Both the position numbers and the translations under genes were made by a program. From Glaciozyma antarctica PI12 (taxonomy: Eukaryota > Basidiomycota > Microbotryomycetes > Kriegeriales > Camptobasidiaceae): a stretch of DNA of 64,000 bases. The DNA is taken from positions 1,119,497 through 1,183,496 of the forward strand of contig KZ627149.1 of NCBI GenBank assembly GCA_002917775.1, read 5' to 3'. Positions 32,212 to 40,892 of this stretch are shown in pieces (positions within the stretch are counted from its first letter, which is position 1; each line of letters opens with the position of its first letter). The notes beneath the pieces are model-generated. The model made no database searches and was not told where the DNA came from. It saw only the letters and a program-made list of their open reading frames with translations.

Positions 32212-33148
32212 CGAAGCGGAGATGGAGCGGTGGAGCTGTCGAGCTTGCTTAGATGCAGCTTGAAAACACGAATAGGATTTGATATCTGACCACAATCGTA
32301 AAGCAGAACTCGTATTGGAGCGCGCATTCCTTCCCAAGAACGCGAGACCTCGGTAGCGAGGTTGCGAAGGATTCGCGGCCGCGTTCTTCGCAGCGCGCTC
32401 ACAAACCGCAGAGCACTCGTCCATAACTTGTGCCCGACAAGCCAATCTGAGCACAGAGGTAGACCTCGAAGACGACAGCTCGAGAAGATCAAGCTGTTGC
32501 CTCGCGCCGTCTTCCAGCGAACTTCGCTTGCTCGGTCTCGTTGACCGCAGGAGGTGGGGGGCGTTGCGATTGAGCTGCTTTACGCTTTCACCGCTCGACA
32601 TACCAGATCTCACGCTCACGCCCGAGTTACCACGCTTTGCGGACGACTGTTCCTCGCCGTCGTCACTCGTCTTGCCTCGGTCGCTTCTCTCCAAGCCCGC
32701 TGACGCCGTTCTCGCGCACCATCCCGTGATCCGTATCTCGTTAGCCTCCTGGTCATCTGCATCTGCAGCGAACCAGCAGACAACCAGCAAGGCCCTGCAA
32801 AGCCAAACTCGCCGCGCCGATCCTTTCTCCCGCCGGTCCTTAACAAAGGCGATCTTCCCGGGCTCCGTCATTCCCCTCTACGTTCCTTCCAGAAGCCCTC
32901 CCTTTTCCTTCTCTCCAGACGTTCTCAGCGCCCCGCGCATGATGCAGAAAGACTTTCCCCCGAGCGAGCGAGCGAGCGAGTAGTATCTTGACGGACAAAT
33001 GGGGAGACGGATCGTATGCGATTGCTATGAACATGCTGTTTACATCCACCAGGGATGGGTGCTGACGAGGTGAGGGGGGGTGATACAACAAAAAGACCCC
33101 CGCGGTGTGCTCCTCCTCCATCCTCCCTCCTCCCCGACGAGAGAGAGA
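32212..33148. other. No supported gene
   Basis: About 0.9 kb downstream of the possible F-box-like frame. Open frames exist on both strands because of high GC, but none has conserved residues or convincing introns. A short GAGC repeat (GAGCGAGCGAGCGAG) lies near 32963-32979. Confidence 0.4.
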
Positions 33149-33456
33149 CTAGTGCCTAACCGTCGGCGACTCTCCCGCCACCCTCTCAATCTCGGTTCGG
33201 GCGGCCTGCCATTGTCCCTCGGTGTAGGCATGAATCGCAGCTGTGCTCACGAGTCAGCTATCGGATCGGGAGTGGCGTGACGAGAGGACGAACCGGCGTA
33301 GGTCTCGCGCGCGGCGATGGCGCGACCCCACTCTGTTGAGGAGGCGGCGGGGTGGTCCTCGGTGCTCGTGGTGGAGGAGAAGGAGTTGGCCGGGGAGATG
33401 GTGCTGGGAAGAGCGTCGACGGCTGAGGTGGGGAGGGGAGCGGCGGAGGAAGGCAT
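33149..33456 (-). CDS. Small lineage-specific protein, paralogue of 39487-39766
   Basis: About 84 residues from two exons. The ATG at 33456 gives MPSSAAPLPTSAVDALPSTI and a Ser/Thr-rich stretch, then TEWGRAIAARETYA. A 53-base intron (33293-33241, branch GCTGAC) leads to AIHAYTEGQWQAARTEIERV and the terminus VRH (stop 33149-33151). The paralogue at 39.5 kb shares the start MxSSAxPLPT, the core EWALAIAAREAYT, an intron at the same place, and LHAYTQGQ after it. No known domain; the shared core may form a short helix pair of TPR-like length. Confidence 0.7.
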
Positions 33457-34993
33457 TGCGGAGGGAGGGGTGGTTCAGGGAGGGGTGGCGAGGTGCGAAG
33501 ACTTGAGGGAGATGAGGACGTGGTCAAGGAGAGACCTGCAAAATAAAGAGTGCAAGTAGTTGTCCTTCAAATCATGACGGACGAAAAACTCGAAAAGAAG
33601 CACGCAACTCCCGACGCGTGCCGTCCTCTCCTCCGCCTCCGCTCCTTCCTCCCTCAATACTCCACCTCTCCCCTCCACAGCAACACCATCCCCATCCCCT
33701 GCCCTCTCCCCTCCCTGTCTCCTCCTCCCCAGCTCAATCCCTCTTGAACTCACTCACTCGGAGTGACGCGGCGTGTCGTCATGCTCAGCCAAAAACAACT
33801 TGATGCATAAAAAGAAGGCGGGGTTAGAGCCTGGCGAGTTCTATCGCCTTGGCGACGTCCGGAGCTAGCGAAGCCGCAAGCGAGGTGCCAGGTCGTGTGT
33901 GGAGTGGAAAGGGGAGAGGGGAGAGGGGTGCGAGGGCTGGAGGAGGAGGTTGCCCTGCGAGATCGGACGGTGACGAAGAGGAGGGGGCTGAACACGGAGT
34001 GATAGCGGCAGGAGGTGATTCATCCCCGCCAAAGCAAGCGAAAGCTTGAAACTCCTCTCCTCGGACCTGCGTCGTCGAGCGAAAGCGCGAAAGGCGCGAG
34101 ATGAACCCGATCCCATCGTCGCAACACGCAGAGCCCATCCGCGCTTAGTACATAGCTGTCATGGCGAGGACGCACCCAGCGAGACCATCGCAGCTTCGGG
34201 AGAGAACGCGGCAAGCGGGCGCGCCCTCAGCTCCGGTCGTCGGAGGTCTGCAGAAGCAGGTAGGAACGCCCGAAAAGCCTCGCCAAAAGTCGAGAGTCGT
34301 TGAACGTTGAGCGAGAGCAGGAGCAGCAGCCTGAGGACGCTGGCACGTCAGCTGCGTCCACCGCACTCCCCCCGCTCAAAAAAGAAAGCGGCACGCGCAA
34401 GAGACTGAGCTACGTTCGAGCCCCTGCCTCTCTTCTCGTCCCGACGTACCTGCACGCAAAGCCACGAAGCAGCGACGAAGAGAAGACCCCTCTCGCGCGG
34501 CTGCAGGGCTCCCATCGCTGCCGGCGAGAACAAGCTGGTTTCGCTCCCGAGTCCCGCTCCCGAGTCCTCGAACCGGTGGGTTCGACGGCGGGAGAGAGCA
34601 GTTGGCGGTGAGAAGACGGTGTAGGGATCGGGCGAGTGGTCGAGCGAGACGAACAAGTCCTGGAGAAGCTCGTCAGCTGCGTCCCCGTCCCGTCCCCCTC
34701 CTCCTCCGAGCAGCGAAAGCAGAAAAGCGAAGCACGCGCGCACCAAAGCACACCACACTCCACCCCAATCCAGCCCGGTCCAGGGAGCAGCCCAGCGAGT
34801 TCCCACTCCCGAGGGATCCGAAGAAAAACCTTGATATTCGACAGCAGCAGCACGAGATACGATTTCCTAAAACGATGAATGGATGATGGGGGAGGATGAT
34901 GTATGGTTTGTAGAGTGTAGAGAGGGGGGATAAGAAAGACGAAAGCCACGATGATAACCCAGGTGCACAACGAAGAATGAGGGGGAGTATAAG
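33457..34993. other. Gene-poor stretch, 1.5 kb
   Basis: Upstream of the small gene at 33456 and downstream of the BTG/TOB-like gene. One minus-strand frame, 34138-33824, ends with plausible sequence (LAPDVAKAIELARL) and has biased third positions, but it has no clear start, intron or homologue. I leave it as a candidate only. No RNA gene or repeat element was recognised. Confidence 0.4.
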
Positions 34994-36301
34994 CTAAGCC
35001 TCAACGCCCCACCCGATCCTTCCACCCCTCCTCCTCTCCCTTCCCCTCCTCTTTCCCTCTCCCAACTCCCTCCCCGCCATCGCCTTAGCCCCCGCCAATC
35101 CCAACAACACCCCTCCCCCAAGCACTCCAACCTTGCCTCCCGAATGCTCCGTCAACGTCCCCTGCAAAGCCTGTTCCCTCGTCCTCGATGCCGAAGAAGT
35201 GATGGAGGAGAGCGAGGTGATGCTTGAGGAACTTTCGTGTCGGGTAGGAGGGGGGAGGACGGAGGAGAGGGAGGTGATGGAGGATCCTCCGCCGCGGGTT
35301 CCGCGACGACGAGGCTTGGTAGGGGAGGTAGGGAGGGAGCGGGGGATGGGGATGGAGGTGGAGGAAGTGGGAGGGAAGGAGAAGGAGGAGGAACGGGCGG
35401 GGAGAGGAGGGTACTTGAATTCTCCGTCGACTTTGGCGCCCCACAATGGGGTGCGTCCGCCCGAGGAGGAGGAAGAGAGGGATTCGGTGGAGGAGAAGAG
35501 GGAGTCTTCGCCGTCGCTACCGCTGCCCGAGTGGGACGAGTGGGAAGAGGCGCGGGAGGAAGGACGGCGGAAGAGGGCGGGACCGAGGTAGGAAGGGGCG
35601 GGGGAGAAGACGTCCGAAGTGGAGTTGGCGAGAGGGCGGAGAGGGGTTGGGGGAGTGATGTAGGGCGAGTGGGGGAGGGGGAGGGGGAGGGAGAAGGGGG
35701 CGGGGGAGGAGGGGCGGAGGGGAGGTCGGAGGATTTGAATGGCGTGGGAGGAGCGCTTGGTGGGGGAGAGGAGGTGAGAGTCGGGAGGGGAGAGGGAGGC
35801 AGGGGAGGTGGAGATGGGGAGGATGGAGGAGGAGAGAACCGGGGTCGTCGTCGTAATGTTGACTGATGATCGCTCGAAGCTGCTGAGCGACACGGCGTGC
35901 GCGCTCAGACTCTCCGGTAGCTTCCCATAGATCTCAATAAACTGTCCCTCCCTTCCTCCTCCCTCTCTCCGTTCCACTCTGAGACAAACGCACCCAGGGT
36001 CAACCCAGAGCGTCCACCGGTCTCCCAGCCATACCCGCCCTTGTGCTCCTCCCAACGCATTCGCCAGATCGGCAGGAGAGATCCCCGCGGCGAATGCAGC
36101 GTCGACGATGGACTGGTCGAGCTTGAGCTCGGAGCGGACGAGGGAACGGAAGGCCGACCCCCGTTCGGGATCGGTGGGGTGCCAGTGCCGCTCGTACCGG
36201 GCGGACAGGAGGGAGTGGAGGTGGGTGATGAAGGTTGGGTTGGGGGAGGAAGGGAGGAAGGAGGAGAGGAAGGAGGAGGCGGCCTGGAGCTCTGAGTCCA
36301 T
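34994..36301 (-). CDS. BTG/TOB-domain protein
   Basis: BTG/TOB proteins bind the CAF1 deadenylase and recruit it to mRNAs in animals. This intronless frame of 435 residues starts MDSELQAASSFLSSFLPSSP. Its first 130 residues match the BTG/TOB fold: LHSLLSARYERHWHPTDPER with GSAFRSL (box A region, animal YxxHWYPExPxxGSGYRxI), SIVDAAFAAGISPADLANAL, and WTLWVDPGCVCLRV (animal LTLWVDPxEVSYRI). The rest is Ser/Pro-rich, as in long TOB proteins, and ends with a glycine-rich hydrophobic stretch (GVLGGGVLLGLAGAKAMAG) and a basic tail. Saccharomyces lacks this family. A CAF1 gene lies 18 kb away. The domain call is by motif only; CAF1 binding is inferred. Confidence 0.75.
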   Translation of the reverse strand: MDSELQAASSFLSSFLPSSPNPTFITHLHSLLSARYERHWHPTDPERGSAFRSLVRSELKLDQSIVDAAFAAGISPADLANALGGAQGRVWLGDRWTLWVDPGCVCLRVERREGGGREGQFIEIYGKLPESLSAHAVSLSSFERSSVNITTTTPVLSSSILPISTSPASLSPPDSHLLSPTKRSSHAIQILRPPLRPSSPAPFSLPLPLPHSPYITPPTPLRPLANSTSDVFSPAPSYLGPALFRRPSSRASSHSSHSGSGSDGEDSLFSSTESLSSSSSGGRTPLWGAKVDGEFKYPPLPARSSSFSFPPTSSTSIPIPRSLPTSPTKPRRRGTRGGGSSITSLSSVLPPPTRHESSSSITSLSSITSSASRTREQALQGTLTEHSGGKVGVLGGGVLLGLAGAKAMAGRELGEGKRRGRERRRGGRIGWGVEA

Positions 36302-37372
36302 CGGGATCGTTCAACGTCGAATGGCGTGGCCTGGTGACTTTTGAATGGGGATGGTGGCGTAAAGCGAGAGGGGACTGGAGAGGAGTGCAGGGTTAGCTGG
36401 CTGTGGATGGGGTCTTCCCAGTGCAGTGGACTGACCTGGTCGGGGTATGAAGGACTCGCTAGGAGGGCCTTAAGGACTTGACGAGCAAAGCGACTGAGAA
36501 GGGCGGTGAAGAGGCGGGGAGAGGCTGGAGGAAGGAGGTCGTCGTCGTCGTCGGTAAGCGGATACCGACGTCGAGTGCACTGAAGGGGAACTCGGGTGAT
36601 GGATTGAGGGGGAGGTGGTCAAGTTCAAGGAGCAAAGTTGAGGGAAGAGTCCAAGGGTCGAATTTGATTTAGACTCTTCGGCCTGAGCGCTCAAGTCGAC
36701 TTCGAGTCGAGCGGGCTTCCTTCTGTGCGAGGCTGAATGAAAGGCACTCTAGGTATCCGATGGGAGAAGGAAGGCTGAGATGAAACAGTCGAACGAATCA
36801 ATCGACGACGACGAGAGGCTGGAAGACGAGGATGAGGCGAGGAGGCTGGACGATGAGCTCGCTCTACATGTAACTTTGCACCAGCCTCTCCCTGAAACGC
36901 CCTTGTTCAGCACAGCCCAGGAACTGCATTAAAATCACAAAGGGAGAGCAAGGACGAAGCGACAAAGGAGTCCTCGGTCCTCCTCCTCCGCAGGCTCCTT
37001 TCGTCGTCTGCTCTCCTTTTTTCGAAGCAGGGGTGCAGCGCATAGCTCGAGGAACGCAGTAGACTATTTACAACGTCTTTAACATAGCAACGAGTCCTTT
37101 GGAAAGAGATAGTTGAAAGAAGAAGGGCCTGCGACGACGACCACTGCTGCTGAGCAGCACGAAGTCCTCGCCTGCCCTCAGGCCTCAGGAGCGACAGCGA
37201 TTCTCCTCGACTTATTCTGCTCGTCCCTGTAGATACTTTGCCTTCGTTGCAAACCCTCCACCGTGTCGAAAGACTCCCATCTCGCAAGCACCGGCACCCA
37301 GATCCGACTTTGACCGACAAGACGTTCTTCGACTCCCTCCGAGCTCTCTCCCAACCCCCACACTACTCCAGC
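36302..37372. other. Intergenic region, 1.1 kb
   Basis: Lies between divergent starts (BTG/TOB-like on the minus strand, mitochondrial protein on the plus strand). A short CGT repeat is at about 36538-36551. No conserved coding sequence was seen. Confidence 0.45.
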
Positions 37373-38019
37373 ATGTTCTCCCGTTTCGCTCGCCAGGCCT
37401 TCCGCTCCTCCGCCCGCTCCTACTCGACGGCACCTCACGCCGCCGCAAAGCCCTCGTCCGACCTCCCTTGGATCGTTGTTCCCTCTCCCCTCCCGCCTCC
37501 TCCTCCCAGCTAACCAGTCCCGCACACAGGTCGGAAGTGCCGCTATCTTCGGCCCTACCATCTGTACGCTCCTCCTCTTCCCGTCTTGTCCGCGTGAGCT
37601 GACCCCGCCTTCCTCCTTCCGCCTAACTTCTCTCCACCTTTCGAACCCGCCCAACGCTCAGTCTACCTCACTTCCCCTCCCAAGGCCGTCTCTCACGCCG
37701 TTCACCACCCCGTCGACGCCGCCAAGGAAGCCGCCCACGCCATCGAAGCCAAGGTTCACTCCGTCCGTCCTTTCCCTCCTCCCCTTCCTCAGAGCTGAAG
37801 AGAGAACGCAGGTGGTCGAGGTCGTCGAGGAGAAGTTTGACGAGGCCAAGGAGAAGGTTGAGGAGGCTGCTGAGGTGGTGGAGGAGGTTGTAGAGAAGGT
37901 CGAGGTTAAGGCTGAGGCTGCTAAGGTGCGGCTTTCTTCGCGTCGAGAGGGGGAGGGGAGCTGATGAAGGTGTGCAGGATACCGTTGAGGAGGCGGCGGC
38001 TAAGGCTCTTAAGGATTAG
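37373..38019 (+). CDS. Small mitochondrial membrane protein, tandem paralogue 1
   Basis: The N-terminus MFSRFARQAFRSSARSYST is an Arg/Ser-rich mitochondrial presequence. After a short linker, SDLPWIVGSAAIFGPTIFYL forms one membrane segment, followed by TSPPKAVSHAVHHPVDAAKE. The C-terminal half is a highly charged amphipathic helix of EEA/VVE repeats (DEAKEKVEEAAEVVEEVVEK) resembling LEA-like or apolipoprotein-like proteins. Four short introns; the stop is at 38017-38019. The next gene has the same N-terminal plan, and its first two introns fall at the same codons. A role in inner-membrane organisation is possible but not shown. No named family recognised. Confidence 0.75.
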
Positions 38020-38194
38020 ACTGGTGGGGTTGCAAAATGGCTTCAGGCCTTGCGGGGAGTGTTCGAGCTGAGTTCGAGTCCGAGCGAGCGAGATGGAGAC
38101 TGGGAGAGGCAGCGACGTCAACCCCGAGGTGAAGGTCGGCCTGGCCGGGAGAGTCTGCTCCTTGTTCTGCTCCCAAACGCTCGAAGTCAAGGAC

Positions 38195-38963
38195 GATGCT
38201 TCGACTCCGCCTCCCTGCTCTCCGCCCTCCTGCGAGGGCGTCCACGAGGTCCTACTCGACTTCCTACTCTCCGTACAAGTCGGACCTCCCCTGGGCCGTG
38301 CGTAGTCTTTCTCTCGACGGGTGCAGGACCTCAGCTAACCCCATTCACAGCTAACCAGCGCCATCATCTTCCTCCCCCTCGCCTGTCCGTCCTTCGTCCC
38401 TCCTCCCAAACCTCGCTAATCTCTCGCAGTCTACCTCACCTCCCCCTCGCACTCGCATTCGCATGCCCACACTGCGGCTACCACCTCCATCCCCGGCAAG
38501 CTCCCCGAATCGAGTGGAGTACCAAGGGCTTTTTCGAGTCTGAAGGAGAAGGAGGAGCAGGTTAGGGCGGCGCCTGAGGCGTTTGAGGCGAGTCAGGAGG
38601 ATAGGGCCAAGGGGAGCCCGAAGGCGAAGATGGCGGCAAAGTCGAAGCAGGTACGTTCGCTCCTCCTCGCTCGCTCGCGTCCTTCCTCCCTCCCTCGCTC
38701 CTCCTTCCTCCTCCCTCGCTCCTCCCTCCTCCCTCCCTCCATCCTCCTCCCATCCTCACCCGAACTAACGAACCCCCGCACAGCCCGACGCAGCCTCCGA
38801 CTCTCCGAAAGTCCAAGAGGTTCTATTCGGCACCGAGCTCGCGGCGCGCAAGGAGCTGATCCGGTTATTGGGGTTGTCACAGGATAAGGATGCGAGCCCT
38901 GCGGAGGGGGTGGTGGAGGGTGGGAGGGAGGGGAGGGCTACGCCGGATGTTGAGGAGGTTTGA
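38195..38963 (+). CDS. Small mitochondrial membrane protein, tandem paralogue 2
   Basis: The start MLRLRLPALRPPARASTRSY is an Arg-rich presequence. Then SDLPWALTSAIIFLPLAFYL and TSPSHSHSHAHT align with SDLPWIVGSAAIFGPTIFYL and TSPPKAVSHAVHH of the preceding gene, with introns at matching positions. The C-terminal half has diverged: KEKEEQVRAAPEAFEASQED and a last exon VQEVLFGTELAARKELIRLL. The stop is at 38961-38963. It lies head-to-tail, 175 bases after paralogue 1, so it arose by tandem duplication. Function unknown. Confidence 0.75.
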
Positions 38964-39486
38964 GGGCCGGAATGGACGAGCGAGAAACGGTGGCGTCGGT
39001 CGCGTGCGAATGTCCTTAACTTGGTTCGATCTCTGCCCCTCTCCTGCTTCAAAGCAGCTCTCCACCGTGTCGTCCTCGTCGGCTTCACTTGCTTTCGGCG
39101 CTATCGAGCCGACCAAGAGCTCGCGTTCGTCTCGCGACGCGTCATGGTCATGTTCTAGTTTTCTGCCGCCGAGCCCAATTCTTAAAGGACGCAGACGAGA
39201 TCAACGGCGTTGGCTGGCAGGGTGGAGGAGAGGGAATACTGATTGAGAACAGGAGAGGAAGTGAAGGAACTCGCGACGCCGATGGTCGAGGGAACGAAAC
39301 CGGGCACCGGGAGCGCGTCCTGGTCCTTCTCTTCTCTTTCGCTCCCTCCCCGGGCCGTCACGATTTGGCAAAGAAGTCTCGTTGGGAAACCTAGCTCTCT
39401 CCTGCACCACACCCCTCGCACTCCAACACACCACAAAGGACCGCCCAGACGAGCTTCGCAACCCCTCCTCAACCCTCTCCTTCAAA
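38964..39486. promoter_or_regulatory. Intergenic region upstream of the small paralogue
   Basis: 523 bases holding the 3' end of the mitochondrial protein gene and the promoter of the next small gene. A short A-rich start context (CAAAATG) precedes that start. No other feature. Confidence 0.4.
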
Positions 39487-39766
39487 ATGTCTTCCTCCGC
39501 CCCTCCCCTCCCCACAGAGATCGCCACTCTCCCCATAGATCACCCTACGATCCCCTTCTCCTCCACTCCAACCGACGAGGACTCAGAATGGGCCCTCGCC
39601 ATTGCCGCTCGCGAAGCCTACACCGGTCCGTCCTCTCTCTCTTCCCCGACGTCACGCCACTAAATGATGTGGGGGGAGCACAGTGGCGTTGCATGCGTAT
39701 ACGCAGGGACAGTGCGCGCAGATGGAGAGGGAGAAAGTGGTGGTCGCGTCGACGGTGGGGGTTTGA
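39487..39766 (+). CDS. Small lineage-specific protein, paralogue of 33149-33456
   Basis: About 73 residues in two exons. The ATG at 39487 gives MSSSAPPLPTEIATLPIDHP, then SEWALAIAAREAYT. A 58-base intron (39626-39683) leads to VALHAYTQGQCAQMEREKVV and STVGV (stop 39764-39766). The core and intron position match the minus-strand gene at 33.3 kb, while the C-terminus has diverged. The two copies lie 6 kb apart on opposite strands. Confidence 0.7.
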
Positions 39767-40892
39767 ACGGGGGTGGAGTGAGAGGTTGTGGGAGGGAACG
39801 GAGGGGATCGCCTGTGGGAGGGGGAGGGAAAGCGGGAGGGATAGTTTGTTTGTTGTAGACCCGTTGTCGCTGGTGGGTTTTTGTGTGAGGACGTGGGACA
39901 ATCGCATACGATTCAGCTTGCGCTGTCGTCGGGAGTGCTCGAGGAGGGAGAGCTGAGTTGTGCGACGTGAGAATCCTCGAGAGAGTGAAGTACGAGATGA
40001 GAAGAAGCTGAGGGAGGAGGGAAGCAGGCGATGTGGAAGCCGGAAAGATCGTCTGTCTAGCGGTCCGCGGGGAGGAGGGCAAGGTCGGGCGTGCGACGGA
40101 CCCAGTTTGGGTTCAAGCCGTGCTCGGAAGGTCGAGTTTCTGACGGTACATAGAGAGCAAGATACCATTCGCTGAGGGCTGAGTGGGCTCGCAGTGGCTC
40201 CAACGCACGACGTGATGAGGTGTTCAGAGCAGATTCGAGAGGGCGTTGGCGCGGAAGGAGTGCGAGGCGAGGATGCGAGCGATGAGAGTAGAGATGGCGT
40301 CCTCGGGCTTGATTCAAAAACGAATGCACTAGACATCTGGAGGCAAGCTGGAGGTCGTTAGCAGGGAGTCTCGTGGGGGGGAGAGGCGAGCTTTGCGGAG
40401 GGGAGAATGAGCTCTCTCTGCCTCATCAGCAGCCAACGAGAGAGAGAGAGGGAAGCACGGAACGTCACTCCTGTTCTTGAAGAGTCGCTTAAGGAGCAGA
40501 GAGGCCAACAGAGCAGCACCCCACTGCCGCTCCATTGGCTCGTGCCCGCCGAAATGGGACGCCTGAAGATGGCGGGAAGAGTCGAAGGGAACCAAAGCGC
40601 ACGCGAGTAGTGTATGTATAGAACCTGAGCGGGGAAGCAGGATGAAGAGAGGACACTCGACCTCGGGAGAGAGGTGCTGAGTCGAGGAGCTGCGAGGGAG
40701 GTCCGTCAGCGTGCGCTCCCTCGCCCAGGTGCTCGAAGACTCACGTAGGGCTGTCCTCTAGCTCACAGCGTTGATGGCTTTCGAGCAGCAGTTGGAGCAG
40801 TGTGGTGGAAGGCAGAGAGGCAACCTGCGCTGAAACTGACCCGGTTGCTGTTGACCTTCGACCTCCTCCTCAGCAGCCAGCAGGAAGCAGCT
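39767..40892. other. Gene-poor stretch with a dispersed homologous segment
   Basis: Long minus-strand frames here are mostly GC shadows. The minus strand from about 40300 to 40165 has coding-like bias and contains NTSSRRALEPLRAHSALSEW, related to the segment at 29.4 kb, but no start or full gene could be built. The last 200 bases are the nucleoporin gene promoter. Confidence 0.45.
40165..40241 (-). repeat. Dispersed homologous segment B
   Basis: Matches the plus strand of 29406-29480 (see that entry). Here the segment is preceded by sequence readable as STLIARILASHSFRANALSN, which ends in TGA where copy A reads on; one base of length difference separates the copies at that point. Confidence 0.55.

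Noticed and set aside
31345-32871. A 508-residue open frame on the minus strand
   Set aside because: It has no conserved motif, no intron signals, and Ser/Arg/Pro-rich composition typical of shadow frames in GC-rich DNA. It overlaps better-supported plus-strand sequence.
27000-40500. Transposon or virus-like island explaining the gene-poor block
   Set aside because: No transposase, integrase, reverse transcriptase or capsid motif, no terminal repeats and no target-site duplications were seen.
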